From Kineosporiaceae bacterium (GTDB taxonomy: Bacteria; Actinomycetota; Actinomycetes; Actinomycetales; Kineosporiaceae): a stretch of DNA of 64,000 nt. Made by a program: the position numbers and the translations under genes. Below are positions 26,567 through 34,565 of the stretch, in pieces (within the stretch, counting starts at the first letter, position 1; each line of letters opens with the position of its first letter). The DNA lies in contig JADJPO010000001.1 of NCBI GenBank assembly GCA_016713225.1, positions 868,001-932,000 of the forward strand. The letters run 5' to 3'. The notes under the pieces were generated by a model. The model had not been told where the DNA came from and searched no databases. It was given only the letters and a program-made list of their open reading frames with translations.

Positions 26567-27991
26567 GTGTCCAAGGTCCTCACCAGCTTGCCCAAGGGGG
26601 AGCGGGTCGGCATCGCCTTCTCGGGTGGTCTCGACACCTCCGTCGCCGTCGCGTGGATGCGGGAACACGGGGCGATCCCGTGTGCCTACAGCGCTGATCT
26701 CGGTCAGTACGACGAGGACGACATGTCCACGTTGCCCGACCGGGCACGCGACTACGGCGCGGAGGTGGCCCGCCTGGTCGACTGCCGAGAGGCCCTGGTC
26801 GAGGAAGGACTGGCGGCCCTGACCTGCGGGGCGTTCCACATCCGCTCGGGTGGCAAGGCGTACTTCAACACCACGCCGCTGGGCCGTGCCGTCACCGGCA
26901 CCCTGCTGGTGCGCGCGATGCGGGCCGACGACGTCGACGTCTGGGGCGACGGATCGACGTTCAAGGGCAACGACATCGAACGGTTCTATCGCTACGGCCT
27001 GCTGGCCAACCCCGAGCTGCGGATCTACAAGCCGTGGCTGGACGCCGACTTCGTCGCCGAACTGGGCGGCCGCACCGAGATGTCGACCTGGTTGGCCGAG
27101 CGCCGGTTGCCCTATCGCGCCTCGGTCGAGAAGGCCTATTCGACGGACGCCAACATCTGGGGTGCCACTCACGAGGCGAAGCGCCTCGAGCACCTGGACG
27201 CCGGGATCGAGATCGTCGAACCCATCATGGGCGTGCGGTTCTGGGACCCGGCCGTGGTGATCGACTCGGAAGATGTCTCGGTCGAGTTCGTGCAGGGCCG
27301 CCCGGTGGCGATCAACGGTGAGTCGTTCGCCTCACCGGTTGACCTGGTGCACGCGGCGAACCGGATCGGTGGCCGGCACGGGCTGGGCATGTCCGACCAG
27401 ATCGAGAACCGGATCATCGAGGCCAAGAGCCGCGGGATCTACGAGGCGCCCGCCATGGCGCTGCTGTTCGTCACCTACGAGCGGCTGCTGAACGCCATTC
27501 ACAACGAGGACACCGTCGCGAACTACCATGCCGAGGGGCGTCGACTGGGACGCCTTCTCTACGAAGGGCGTTGGCTCGATCCGCAGTCGCTGATGCTGCG
27601 TGAGTCACTGCAGCGCTGGGTGGGTTCGGCGGTCACCGGCACGGTGACGTTGCGGCTGCGTCGCGGCGACGACTACTCGATCATCGACACCCGCGGCCCG
27701 GGCCTGAGCTACCACCCCGACCGGTTGTCGATGGAGCGCACCGAGGACGCGGCGTTCGGCCCGCTGGACCGCATCGGTCAGCTGACGATGCGCAACCTCG
27801 ACATCTCCGATTCCCGCGCCAAGCTCGAGCTGTACGCCCGCCAGGGCCAGTTGGGCTCCCACGCGCAGCTGATCGGAGAGATCGAGGCCGGCGGCGCCGA
27901 CCCCATCGCCGAGATCGGCACCGACGACGTCGGCACCCAGCCCACGGACGCCCTGGTCGACCAGGCCTCCTTCGACTTCGGCGCCGACTGA
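26567..27991 (+). CDS. argG: Argininosuccinate synthase
   Basis: 474 residues, of the longer (E. coli-like) class. The ATP-pyrophosphatase loop AFSGGLDTS is at about 16-24, and citrulline/aspartate-binding segments occur through the middle (GNDIERFYRYGLL, STDANIWG). It joins citrulline and aspartate using ATP in arginine biosynthesis. The start is GTG 26567, nine bases after the phosphoribosyltransferase stop. No other arg genes are near. Immediately after the stop is a run of ACCCAACCCAACTC-like sequence and then repeat element A. Confidence 0.95.
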   Translation: MSKVLTSLPKGERVGIAFSGGLDTSVAVAWMREHGAIPCAYSADLGQYDEDDMSTLPDRARDYGAEVARLVDCREALVEEGLAALTCGAFHIRSGGKAYFNTTPLGRAVTGTLLVRAMRADDVDVWGDGSTFKGNDIERFYRYGLLANPELRIYKPWLDADFVAELGGRTEMSTWLAERRLPYRASVEKAYSTDANIWGATHEAKRLEHLDAGIEIVEPIMGVRFWDPAVVIDSEDVSVEFVQGRPVAINGESFASPVDLVHAANRIGGRHGLGMSDQIENRIIEAKSRGIYEAPAMALLFVTYERLLNAIHNEDTVANYHAEGRRLGRLLYEGRWLDPQSLMLRESLQRWVGSAVTGTVTLRLRRGDDYSIIDTRGPGLSYHPDRLSMERTEDAAFGPLDRIGQLTMRNLDISDSRAKLELYARQGQLGSHAQLIGEIEAGGADPIAEIGTDDVGTQPTDALVDQASFDFGAD

Positions 27992-28032
27992 CCCAACCCA
28001 ACTCACCCAACCCAACTCACCCAACCCCGAAT
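27992..28032 (+). repeat. Short ACCCAACCCAACTC direct repeats after argG
   Basis: Directly after the argG stop, the unit CCCAACTCACCCAA is present about twice in tandem (ACCCAACCCAACTCACCCAACCC). It is followed without a break by the palindromic repeat element A. This looks like slippage-prone or element-edge sequence. No gene is supported here. Confidence 0.55.
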
Positions 28033-28041
28033 CCCCAAACC

Positions 28042-28143
28042 AACCCGCTCATGCTCCGCAGGTGACAGCTCATGCTCCCCAGGCGACGGCTTTGATGGTC
28101 GAAATGCGAGTTTCCCCGGGCGGCTGCGGAGCATGAGCAGGTT
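28042..28143 (+). repeat. Three-armed palindromic repeat, copy A
   Basis: The outer left arm GCTCATGCTCCGCAG (28047-28061) is exactly complementary to the right arm at 28124-28138. A second left-type half-site, GCTCATGCTCCCCAGG, follows at about 28068-28083. The order is therefore left, left, right. AACCC flanks the left side and GGTTT the right. The element lies between argG and an acyl-CoA ligase-like gene and occupies nearly the whole gap. It is related to copies at 53.3, 54.5 and 61.9 kb. Confidence 0.85.
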
Positions 28144-28146
28144 TCG

Positions 28147-29457
28147 ATGCTGACCCCAGATCAGGCATGGGACGGCGCGGCGCGGGTCGCGGGGGCGCTC
28201 GCGGCGCGGGGCGCCGAGCCGGGTGATCGGGTGGCGTTCGTCGCGACGCCGGCCGAGGACCTCGTGGTGGCGGTGTTGGGGGCCTCGGCGAGTGGCGTCG
28301 TCCCGGTGGTGTTGAACCCGGGGTTGCTGCCGCACGAGCGGGACGTCCTGGTGGGTGACGCCGAACCGGTTGTGGTGATCGGGGACGGCGAATTGCCGGG
28401 TCTGCTCGCGGGTGCGCCGATCGAGGTGGCCGACGTGCCGTTGGTGCGGCCGATGCACTACACGTCCGGAACCAGCGGGCGGGCCAAGGGCGTCTACGGC
28501 GGCGTGCTCGATCATGATGCCGCCTGGGCAGCGGTGCTGGACGAGCGTGAGGTGTGGGACTTCGGGCCGGACGACGCGTACCTGGCCGCCGGGCCGCTCT
28601 ACCATTCGGCGCCGCTGCGGTTCGCCATCGGGACGTTGCTGGCCGGCGGGACGGTGCGGGTGTTGCCGCATTGGTCGGTGGAGGGGTTTCTCGAAGGCCT
28701 GGCCGGCGGAGCCACCACCACGTTCATCGCCCCGACGCCGCTGCAACGATTGCTGAATGCCGTGGTACACGACGGGATTCCGTTCGACACCGAGGGGTTT
28801 CGCCTGCTGGCGCATGCGGGGGCACCGTGTCCGCACCCGGTCAAGGAGCGAGCCATCGAGCTGTTCCCGGCCGGGTCGGTGTGGGAGTTCTACGGATCGA
28901 CCGAAGGACAGTTCACGGCCTGTCCGGCGGCGGAGTGGCAGGCGCGGCCGGGGACGGTGGGGCGGGCGAGACCCCATCGGGAGATCCGGGTCGATGCGGA
29001 TGACATCATCTGGTGCCGGCCGCCGGTGCATGCTCGGTTCACCTACTGGCGCAACGAGGCTGCGACGGCAGCAGCCTGGAGCGAGGACGGCGAGTGGTTC
29101 ACCGTCGGCGACCTCGGGTACCTGGACGACGACGGGTACCTGTGGATCGAATCGCGCCGTGAGGACCTCATCATCACCGGCGGGGTGAACGTCTACCCGG
29201 TCGAGGTGGAACAGGCGTTGTCGCGGACACCGGGGGTCCGTGAGCTCGCGGTCTTCGGGGTGCCGGACGCCGAGTGGGGCCAGCGCGTGTGCGTCGCGGC
29301 GGTGGGCGACATCGTGCCGGGGGACGTGCACGCTTTTGCCGCCACTGCACTGGCTCGATACAAGCGACCCAAGTCCGTCTACGTGGTGGAGGAGCTGCCG
29401 ACCTCGGCGAACGGCAAGATCCTGCGGCGGCGATTGACCGAGATGTACAGCCGCTGA
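28147..29457 (+). CDS. Acyl-CoA synthetase/AMP-dependent ligase-like protein
   Basis: 436 residues, shorter than the usual 500-550 because the N-terminal part before the nucleotide-binding loop is compressed. The loop YTSGTSGRAKG is near 104. FYGSTEG, the hinge DLGYLDDDGYLWIESRREDLIITGG-like region and the closing catalytic lysine context PTSANGKILRRRL are present. It should form an acyl-adenylate and probably an acyl-CoA; the acid is unknown. The start at ATG 28147 lies right behind repeat copy A, with no clear ribosome-binding site, so the repeat may supply or have disturbed the 5' region. Confidence 0.82.
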   Translation: MLTPDQAWDGAARVAGALAARGAEPGDRVAFVATPAEDLVVAVLGASASGVVPVVLNPGLLPHERDVLVGDAEPVVVIGDGELPGLLAGAPIEVADVPLVRPMHYTSGTSGRAKGVYGGVLDHDAAWAAVLDEREVWDFGPDDAYLAAGPLYHSAPLRFAIGTLLAGGTVRVLPHWSVEGFLEGLAGGATTTFIAPTPLQRLLNAVVHDGIPFDTEGFRLLAHAGAPCPHPVKERAIELFPAGSVWEFYGSTEGQFTACPAAEWQARPGTVGRARPHREIRVDADDIIWCRPPVHARFTYWRNEAATAAAWSEDGEWFTVGDLGYLDDDGYLWIESRREDLIITGGVNVYPVEVEQALSRTPGVRELAVFGVPDAEWGQRVCVAAVGDIVPGDVHAFAATALARYKRPKSVYVVEELPTSANGKILRRRLTEMYSR

Positions 29458-29479
29458 GGTGTGCCGTCGCCGCTGCGGG

Positions 29480-30325
29480 TCAGCGGACGCTGATCACTTG
29501 GAGTTCGCCGACGCGGCGGGTCGTGGTCGAGGTGAGTTGCAGCGGAATGGTTCCGGCCTGGCCGGCGGCAGTCCAGTTGACCTGCCAGCGGGCGGTGGCG
29601 GTGATCGTGTAGGGGTTGCCCTGCTTGGTGTAGACGTGACCGCAGGTGGGCGAAGGGGTCAGCTCGGTGGTGAACGTGTACGGGGTGCCGGGGGCGTTGG
29701 CGCCGGTGCAGTGAACGGTGGTGCCGTCGCCCATGTCCCAGTCGGTGCTGGTCAGGGTGGCGGTGAGCGAGACGGTGACGCCCGAGATGGTCTGAGACGC
29801 CGTGATGGGTCCGACGGTTTGGGGGGTGGGCTGTTCGGCCCACATCCAGACCGGGACGCCGACGGCGCCCAGCTTGTCGGGTCCGGCCTCGGGGACCATG
29901 CCGATGGTGATGGCGCGGATCTGCAGAGTGGCCAGGAGTTGGCGGGCCAGGACGGCGGGGTCGACGGCCGGTGGGGCTTGGCCGGTCCAGTACGGCGGTC
30001 CGGGAATACCGACGGGTGATCCGTTGAAGTCGATACTGCGGCACAGGCGACGAACGATGGTTCCGTCTTGGTGGCCCTGCCAGACTGGGTCGCTGCGTGC
30101 GGGTTGAGGGCTGAGCGATTCCACCCAACAGGTCGGCCCCGTAGGTTCTGGGGCATTGCCTGGCGTCGGAGTCTGACGCGGAGACGCACCCGGCTGGCCG
30201 GGAACGGTCGCCCATACAAGGCAAATTCCGGTGCCAGGCTCGCGCTCTACGCAAATGTCTTCATCCACAGATAGATTTGCGGGGCGGACCCGTATTAGAA
30301 AAGCAAGCACGGCCGCTGTCAACAT
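29480..30325 (-). CDS. Secreted protein with PKD-like domain
   Basis: 281 residues. A short N-terminal hydrophobic segment could be a signal or anchor. It is followed by a Pro/Thr-rich region, a conserved-looking middle and a PKD-like beta domain containing WDMGDGTTV, plus cysteines likely to form disulphides (HCTG...TCGHVY). I do not recognise the family by name; similar exported proteins of unknown function are common in actinobacteria. It starts at ATG 30325, overlapping the stop of the upstream lipoprotein gene by a few bases, so the two are coupled. Base composition around its 5' half is noticeably less GC-rich than the neighbours. Confidence 0.7.
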   Translation of the reverse strand: MLTAAVLAFLIRVRPANLSVDEDICVEREPGTGICLVWATVPGQPGASPRQTPTPGNAPEPTGPTCWVESLSPQPARSDPVWQGHQDGTIVRRLCRSIDFNGSPVGIPGPPYWTGQAPPAVDPAVLARQLLATLQIRAITIGMVPEAGPDKLGAVGVPVWMWAEQPTPQTVGPITASQTISGVTVSLTATLTSTDWDMGDGTTVHCTGANAPGTPYTFTTELTPSPTCGHVYTKQGNPYTITATARWQVNWTAAGQAGTIPLQLTSTTTRRVGELQVISVR

Positions 30326-30966
30326 TCTTCAACCTGCTGGTTCCTGTTTTGGCCAACAAGCCAATGGTTGGCTCCACGGCCAACCTGAGGGAATTTAGCT
30401 GGCGGGAAGTACCTCACCCAAACCTGTTCCGTATAGACTCGCTCTCTGGTTGTGATTACAGAGCTGCCGCCCGGATCCAGAACATCGACGTTTGAGGCGT
30501 CGACGCAGGTTGCCAGAGCAACTTCCGGAAGAACGTCCTTGTCGAGATCGATTGCCATGCTCACGCGTTCGATGCGAACCTCTCGAATCTCGATACTTCC
30601 AATGCTATGCCAGCCCTTAGTGGCATACAGGGCCGCAGCTTGTTGGCCGCTGGCGAGGGTTGTCTGTGTCGCGAACTCCTGCAGTGGCTTGACGTTCTTG
30701 CCGCCCGATCGCCTCAGTACGTCGTACGCCGCGACCCATTGCTTGTAAGCCTCGATCGCGTTACCCACCGCCTTCGTCTCGGCCGGCGACATCGAGGCCG
30801 GAACGCTGATCTTCGTCGACGGTGTCGGCGTCGCGGCGGGCTGCGAGATCACCGGGGCCGACGTCCGGCTGGTGGCGGGCGGGTTTGCGTCACCCTTACC
30901 CGTGCATCCGGCGGTCACCAGGAGCGCGGCGACGACGGTCGCCGTCCGGATCGATCCTCGGTGCAC
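30319..30966 (-). CDS. Putative lipoprotein of unknown function
   Basis: About 215 residues from GTG 30966, preferred because AAAGGG lies five bases upstream; GTG 30987 would add seven residues. The signal peptide ends in lipobox VTAGC, followed by a Pro/Ser/Thr linker, so the protein should be anchored outside the membrane. The body (MSPAETKAVGNAIEAYKQW onwards) has the outline of small actinobacterial lipoproteins with an NTF2-like or mixed alpha/beta fold. I cannot name a function. Its stop overlaps the start of the PKD-like gene, suggesting the two act together at the cell surface. The region is AT-richer than the genome around it. Confidence 0.72.
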   Translation of the reverse strand: MHRGSIRTATVVAALLVTAGCTGKGDANPPATSRTSAPVISQPAATPTPSTKISVPASMSPAETKAVGNAIEAYKQWVAAYDVLRRSGGKNVKPLQEFATQTTLASGQQAAALYATKGWHSIGSIEIREVRIERVSMAIDLDKDVLPEVALATCVDASNVDVLDPGGSSVITTRERVYTEQVWVRYFPPAKFPQVGRGANHWLVGQNRNQQVEEC

Positions 30967-31105
30967 TCTCTGCCCTTTCGCGGTCACAGTCCGTCCCCAC
31001 CAAGGTCGGCTCTTGGGTAAATGTGTGGGTAGTGCACGTTCTGTGACACGAGTCCGAAAGATAGTCCTTCACCCCGAATCTTGACCAGTCCGCCGAAGAA
31101 GTCAT

Positions 31106-31176
31106 CCATGATCACCGTTGGATCGCAGTTTGCTACCGCGTATCCGGAGCAATCTGCGATCTAACGGTGATCATGG
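31106..31176. repeat. 71-bp element with 23-bp inverted repeats
   Basis: The 23-nt sequence at 31106-31128 (beginning CCATGATCACCGTT) and its inverted partner at 31154-31176 (ending AACGGTGATCATGG) match with a single mismatch, around a 25-nt centre. The stem is much longer than an ordinary terminator and the termini resemble those of a miniature inverted-repeat element. It could equally be a strong transcript end for the gene chain coming from the right. No second copy is in the window. Confidence 0.75.
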
Positions 31177-31272
31177 TTCGGAGTGGGTTCGGGGTGAGGT
31201 CGGGGTGGGTTCGGGGTGAGGTCGGGGTGGGTTCGGGGTGAGGTCGGGGTGAGGTCGGGGTGGGTTCGGGGT
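31174..31272. repeat. Nine-unit 11-bp tandem repeat
   Basis: Units GGGTTCGGGGT and GAGGTCGGGGT follow each other from 31185 to 31272 (eight exact units, mostly alternating as a 22-bp dimer). A degenerate unit, TGGTTCGGAGT, precedes them and overlaps the end of the inverted repeat. Each unit carries a GGGG run at 11-bp spacing, so all lie on nearly the same helix face and the plus strand could form G-quadruplexes. It is not in a coding frame. Confidence 0.85.
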
Positions 31273-31342
31273 GGGTCGACTCGCGTCATGGGTGTCGCCC
31301 GGGACGAGGCGCGTCGTGGTGTCGCGGGTGGGCAGGGTCGCG

Positions 31343-31867
31343 TCACGGTGCCTTGGGCGGGGTATCGCTGGGGGGCGGTGGTGTCGCCAGCCGCACGTAC
31401 AGCTGCTTGCGCACCTGCGCGACGATCTGCCCCTGGGGGTCCACCACGTCGACGTCGAACCAACGCAGTGTCCTGCCTCCACGGGCAACCGCCCGACGAA
31501 GTTCGTCGAGCACGGCATCGTCCAGATCGAAGGTGGCCGTGACGGCCGTCTTCGCCGCCCGGCGAAACGCGATCTCGGCAGAGGCATCCCAGACCACGTA
31601 ATCGGGGCCGAGGTTGTGCATCACCATCAGCATCCAGAACGGGTCGGTCATGGCGAAGAGTGATCCGCCGAAATGGGTCCCCACGTAGTTCGACGTGAGC
31701 AGGCTGTGGCGCAGGCGCACCCTCACGTGCCGAAACTCCGGCCCGATCTCCTCGACCCGGATCCCCGCGAACAGGAAGGGCGGCCAGACGTTCATCATGC
31801 GACGCAGGCCGGACGGCGTGCGGAAGGCACCCTTGACCCGGCCGATCGACTGCGACGTGCGACTCAC
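31343..31867 (-). CDS. DUF4442-like hotdog-fold protein
   Basis: 174 residues from GTG 31867, which forms GTGA with the ispD-like stop. The sequence has the hotdog thioesterase outline: an N-terminal helix, the HFGGSLFAMTDPFWMLMVM central helix, and strands VRVRLR, EIAFRRAAKTAVTATFDL and DVVDPQGQIVAQVRKQLYV. It fits DUF4442/YiiD-type proteins. A catalytic acidic residue typical of acyl-CoA thioesterases is not obvious, so the activity is unproven. It is the last gene of a coupled chain running from the DNA ligase through the LigD polymerase and the IspD-like enzyme. Confidence 0.78.
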   Translation of the reverse strand: MSRTSQSIGRVKGAFRTPSGLRRMMNVWPPFLFAGIRVEEIGPEFRHVRVRLRHSLLTSNYVGTHFGGSLFAMTDPFWMLMVMHNLGPDYVVWDASAEIAFRRAAKTAVTATFDLDDAVLDELRRAVARGGRTLRWFDVDVVDPQGQIVAQVRKQLYVRLATPPPPSDTPPKAP

Positions 31868-32562
31868 ACGCACACCCCGGCAGCCACCAGGGCGCGCGCC
31901 ATCTCGAGTTCTGCCGGGGTGGTGATGTGGACGTTGCGCGGGTCGCCCGGCACGCTCACCACCCGCGCCGGTCGGCCGTGCACGGTCATGGCCGAGACCA
32001 GGCCGGAATCCTCCACCACGGTCACGGCATCGAGTTCGGCGTCCTCCCGCATCGCGCGAACATGCGCGGCGCGCAGCACGTCGGCCCGAAACGCCTGCGG
32101 CACCTGCACACTCACGTGTGCTGCGCGGTCGAGCGATCGTCCGCGCGCGCCGTCCGGCGATAGTCGGGCGACCACGTCGACCAGCGGCAAGCCGGGGAAG
32201 GCACCCTCGGCGCCGTCCCGAACCGCTTGCACCACAGCCGAATACAGCGCCACCGGCGCCAACGGATGCGCCGCATCGGCCACCAGGACGATCTGCGCAT
32301 CGTCGGGAACGGCCGCGAGCCCGGCGCGGGTGGACCCCGCTCGTGAGGCGCCGCCGCGCGTGACGGCCTCGACGTCCAGGGCCGCCGCGGCCGGGTCCGA
32401 CGGGTCGGGCACCACGGCGACCACTCCGTCGGCCACCGCCCGGGAGCCGGCGATGGCGTGCTCGATCAGGCTGCGCCCGCCCAGGTCGAGAAACTGCTTC
32501 GCGACACCGCCCCCGAACCGGGTGCCCGACCCGCCGCCCAAGACGATGGCCCACACGCTCAT
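31864..32562 (-). CDS. IspD-like cytidylyltransferase
   Basis: 232 residues with the nucleotidyltransferase start IVLGGGSGTRFGGG and the C-terminal VPGDPRNVHITTPAEL segment of 2-C-methyl-D-erythritol 4-phosphate cytidylyltransferases. Compared with the usual IspD pattern, the PKQ motif reads AKQ and the HDAARP motif reads ADAAHP. Residues close to CTP and substrate are therefore changed. It may still be IspD, but it could be a paralogue acting on another alditol phosphate. ATG 32562 overlaps the LigD-polymerase stop (ATGA) and its own stop overlaps the hotdog start (GTGA). This is an odd setting for an isoprenoid gene, which is usually next to ispF. Confidence 0.72.
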   Translation of the reverse strand: MSVWAIVLGGGSGTRFGGGVAKQFLDLGGRSLIEHAIAGSRAVADGVVAVVPDPSDPAAAALDVEAVTRGGASRAGSTRAGLAAVPDDAQIVLVADAAHPLAPVALYSAVVQAVRDGAEGAFPGLPLVDVVARLSPDGARGRSLDRAAHVSVQVPQAFRADVLRAAHVRAMREDAELDAVTVVEDSGLVSAMTVHGRPARVVSVPGDPRNVHITTPAELEMARALVAAGVCV

Positions 32563-33491
32563 GGCAGTAACCCTGCCAGCAGATCTCCGTCGGTCGCCAG
32601 GCGGGTGGCGACCTCGGCGTGATCGAGTTGCTGCAGCCCACCGGCCTCCAGCTCGTCCCAACTGCGCGGCGCGGCGGCGTTGGGCAGGTCCCGGCCGCGT
32701 AGAGAGTACGGCGCGATCGTGGTCTTGGCCGGATTGTTCTGGCTCCAGTCGAGCAGCACCTTGCCGGGCCGCAGCGCCTTGGTCATGCGGCTGGTCACCA
32801 GCGACCCCATGCGCGACTCGAGCCCCTCGGCCAACGCCTTGGCATACGCCACGACGTCGTCCGCCTCGTCCCAACCCGGATCGTCGGGCAGCCGCGCGTA
32901 GAGCTGCATCCCCTTGCCGCCGCTGGTCACCGGGAAGCACTCCAGTCCGTCGTCGGCGAGCCGATCCCGGACGGCGAACGCCACCTCGGTGCACTCGTCC
33001 AACCCCGCCGGGGCGCCGGGGTCGAGGTCGATCACGAGCCGGTCGGGGGCGTGGGCCACCCCCCGGGACGCCGCGCCGTCCGGACTCGGATCGGCGTGCC
33101 ACTGCGGCACGTGCAGTTCGAGGGCGGCCAGGTTGGCGGCCCAGATCAGACTCGCCAGGTCGTCCAGCAGCGGGTACAGGATGGTCTCGCGGTCCTTGGA
33201 CGATCCGGGGACCGGCAAGCGGACCCGGCGCACCCAGTCGGGCGTCCCGTTGGGCAGGTTCTTCTCGAAGAACGACGCCCCGGTCACTCCGTTGGGCCAG
33301 CGCTTGCGGGTGGCGGGCCTCCCGATGATGTGCGGCAGCATCGCCTCGGCCACCTGTGTGTAGTACGAGAGCACCTCGCCCTTGGTGGTGCCGGTGGCGG
33401 GGTAGAGCACCTTCTCGAGGTTGCGCAGCACCAGCCGACGCTCGCCGATCTGCACCACCTGATCCGGGCCGTGCTGGGGTGCGGGTGTCAC
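32559..33491 (-). CDS. ligD: LigD-type primase-polymerase (NHEJ)
   Basis: 310 residues corresponding to the stand-alone polymerase domain of LigD (archaeo-eukaryotic primase fold). Family segments are LPHIIGRPATRKRWPNG, FFEKN, the metal-binding LVIDLDPG near 152, TSGGKGMQLYA near 190, RPGKVLLDWSQNN and APYSLRGR. It fills gaps and adds ribonucleotides at double-strand breaks held by Ku. The start is GTG 33491, two bases after the ligase stop. The ligase is a separate upstream protein, so the LigD functions are split here. No phosphoesterase domain is seen. Confidence 0.92.
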   Translation of the reverse strand: MTPAPQHGPDQVVQIGERRLVLRNLEKVLYPATGTTKGEVLSYYTQVAEAMLPHIIGRPATRKRWPNGVTGASFFEKNLPNGTPDWVRRVRLPVPGSSKDRETILYPLLDDLASLIWAANLAALELHVPQWHADPSPDGAASRGVAHAPDRLVIDLDPGAPAGLDECTEVAFAVRDRLADDGLECFPVTSGGKGMQLYARLPDDPGWDEADDVVAYAKALAEGLESRMGSLVTSRMTKALRPGKVLLDWSQNNPAKTTIAPYSLRGRDLPNAAAPRSWDELEAGGLQQLDHAEVATRLATDGDLLAGLLP

Positions 33492-33492
33492 C

Positions 33493-34503
33493 TCAGGCCT
33501 CCCATCGCACGTCGTCGGGGCGCAGATCGCTGCGGACGCCGCGGAACACCGGTTGCCGTAGTCGCCCCGCCTCGCCGCGGCCCAGGTAACGCACCTCGAC
33601 CACAACGCTCGGGACGGTCCACAGCGTGCCGCGCGCATCGACGGCCGGCACCTCGGTGGTGAACGGACTTGCCGGCGCGGGAGCGGCTTCGAGCAGTTGG
33701 CGCAGGTGCCGAGCCACGCCGGCCGTGATGCCGCTACCCACCCGACCGGCGAACGCCAGCCCGCCCGCGCCGTCCGGCACACCGATGAGCAGCGCGCCCA
33801 GCCGGTCTCGGCTGCCGGTCTCCCACCGCCAGCCACCCACGACCGCGGACTGGAACCGCTTGTGCGCCAACTTGATCCAGTCGTCTGTACGCCGTCCGCA
33901 GTGATAGCGCGACGAACGGCGCTTGGCCACCACTCCCTCGAGCTCTTGCTCCAAGGTGGCAGCCACCAGCGCGTCGCGGTCGTCGTACACGGGCGAGAGT
34001 TGCCAGGTGGGGCTCGTCGCAGCCAACGCCTCGACCAGCAGGGCGCGCCGGCGAGACCACGGCAGGGCGGTGAGATCCTCGCCGTCCAGCCGCAACAGGT
34101 CGAACACGATGAAGGTGGCCGGGGCCTTGGTCGCCAGCGCTGCTGCCCGCCGCGCCTCACGCACGTGCATTCGTTCGGCCAGTGCGCTGAAACTGGGACG
34201 GCCCGCGCGCAGGACGACGACCTCGCCGTCCAGCACCGCATCGGTGTGTCCGGCGGTCAGTGCCCCCGACAACGCCGCGAACTCCGGATAGGCCGCCGTC
34301 GCCTCGTTGCCCGCCCGGCTCACGATCCGAACCCGGGGCCTCGGCTCGACGTCGACCTGGGCCAGGACCCGCACGCCGTCCCATTTCACCTCGTATGCCC
34401 AGGTCAGGCTGTCATCGGGCAGTTCGCCGGCCGAGTCGGCGGCCGTGGTGAGCATCGGGGCGAGCTGCCGCGGGAGCAAGGCCATGGCCCCATCGTGGCT
34501 CAC
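33493..34503 (-). CDS. ATP-dependent DNA ligase (LigD/LigC-type)
   Basis: 336 residues. The adenylation motif EVKWDGVR (lysine about 40), the DGEVVVL and EGVVAKRRSSRY segments and DDWIKLAHKR define the nucleotidyltransferase core. An OB-fold domain follows in the last 110 residues. It seals breaks in the Ku-dependent end-joining pathway. GTG 34503 is given as the start; ATG 34485 is an equally good alternative, and neither has a clear ribosome-binding site. It is divergent from ku, so both halves of the pathway share a 60-80 bp promoter region. Confidence 0.9.
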   Translation of the reverse strand: MSHDGAMALLPRQLAPMLTTAADSAGELPDDSLTWAYEVKWDGVRVLAQVDVEPRPRVRIVSRAGNEATAAYPEFAALSGALTAGHTDAVLDGEVVVLRAGRPSFSALAERMHVREARRAAALATKAPATFIVFDLLRLDGEDLTALPWSRRRALLVEALAATSPTWQLSPVYDDRDALVAATLEQELEGVVAKRRSSRYHCGRRTDDWIKLAHKRFQSAVVGGWRWETGSRDRLGALLIGVPDGAGGLAFAGRVGSGITAGVARHLRQLLEAAPAPASPFTTEVPAVDARGTLWTVPSVVVEVRYLGRGEAGRLRQPVFRGVRSDLRPDDVRWEA

Positions 34504-34565
34504 GGACGGGTGATCCCGCGCGCCGCAGACCTGCGCACCGGCCCACGATCGGTCATGCTGGGTGG

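Larger units (their letters stand above)
30967..31342. other. Intergenic region with inverted repeat and tandem array
   Basis: About 375 bp without a supported gene, between the lipoprotein gene and the hotdog gene, both on the minus strand. The first 130 bp are AT-richer and probably hold the lipoprotein promoter. The middle holds the 71-bp inverted repeat (31106-31176) and directly after it the 11-bp tandem array (31174-31272). The rest (31273-31342) is GC-rich with nothing recognisable. Confidence 0.6.

Noticed and set aside
28042..28143. Repeat copy A as an ordinary rho-independent terminator of argG
   Set aside because: The same arms with the same three-part layout recur at three other loci with different internal sequence, and there is no T-run, so a dispersed repeat explains it better, although it may also terminate transcription.
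31174..31272. Possible CRISPR array
   Set aside because: Units are 11 bp, directly adjacent and without spacers; no cas genes are present. It is a simple tandem repeat.
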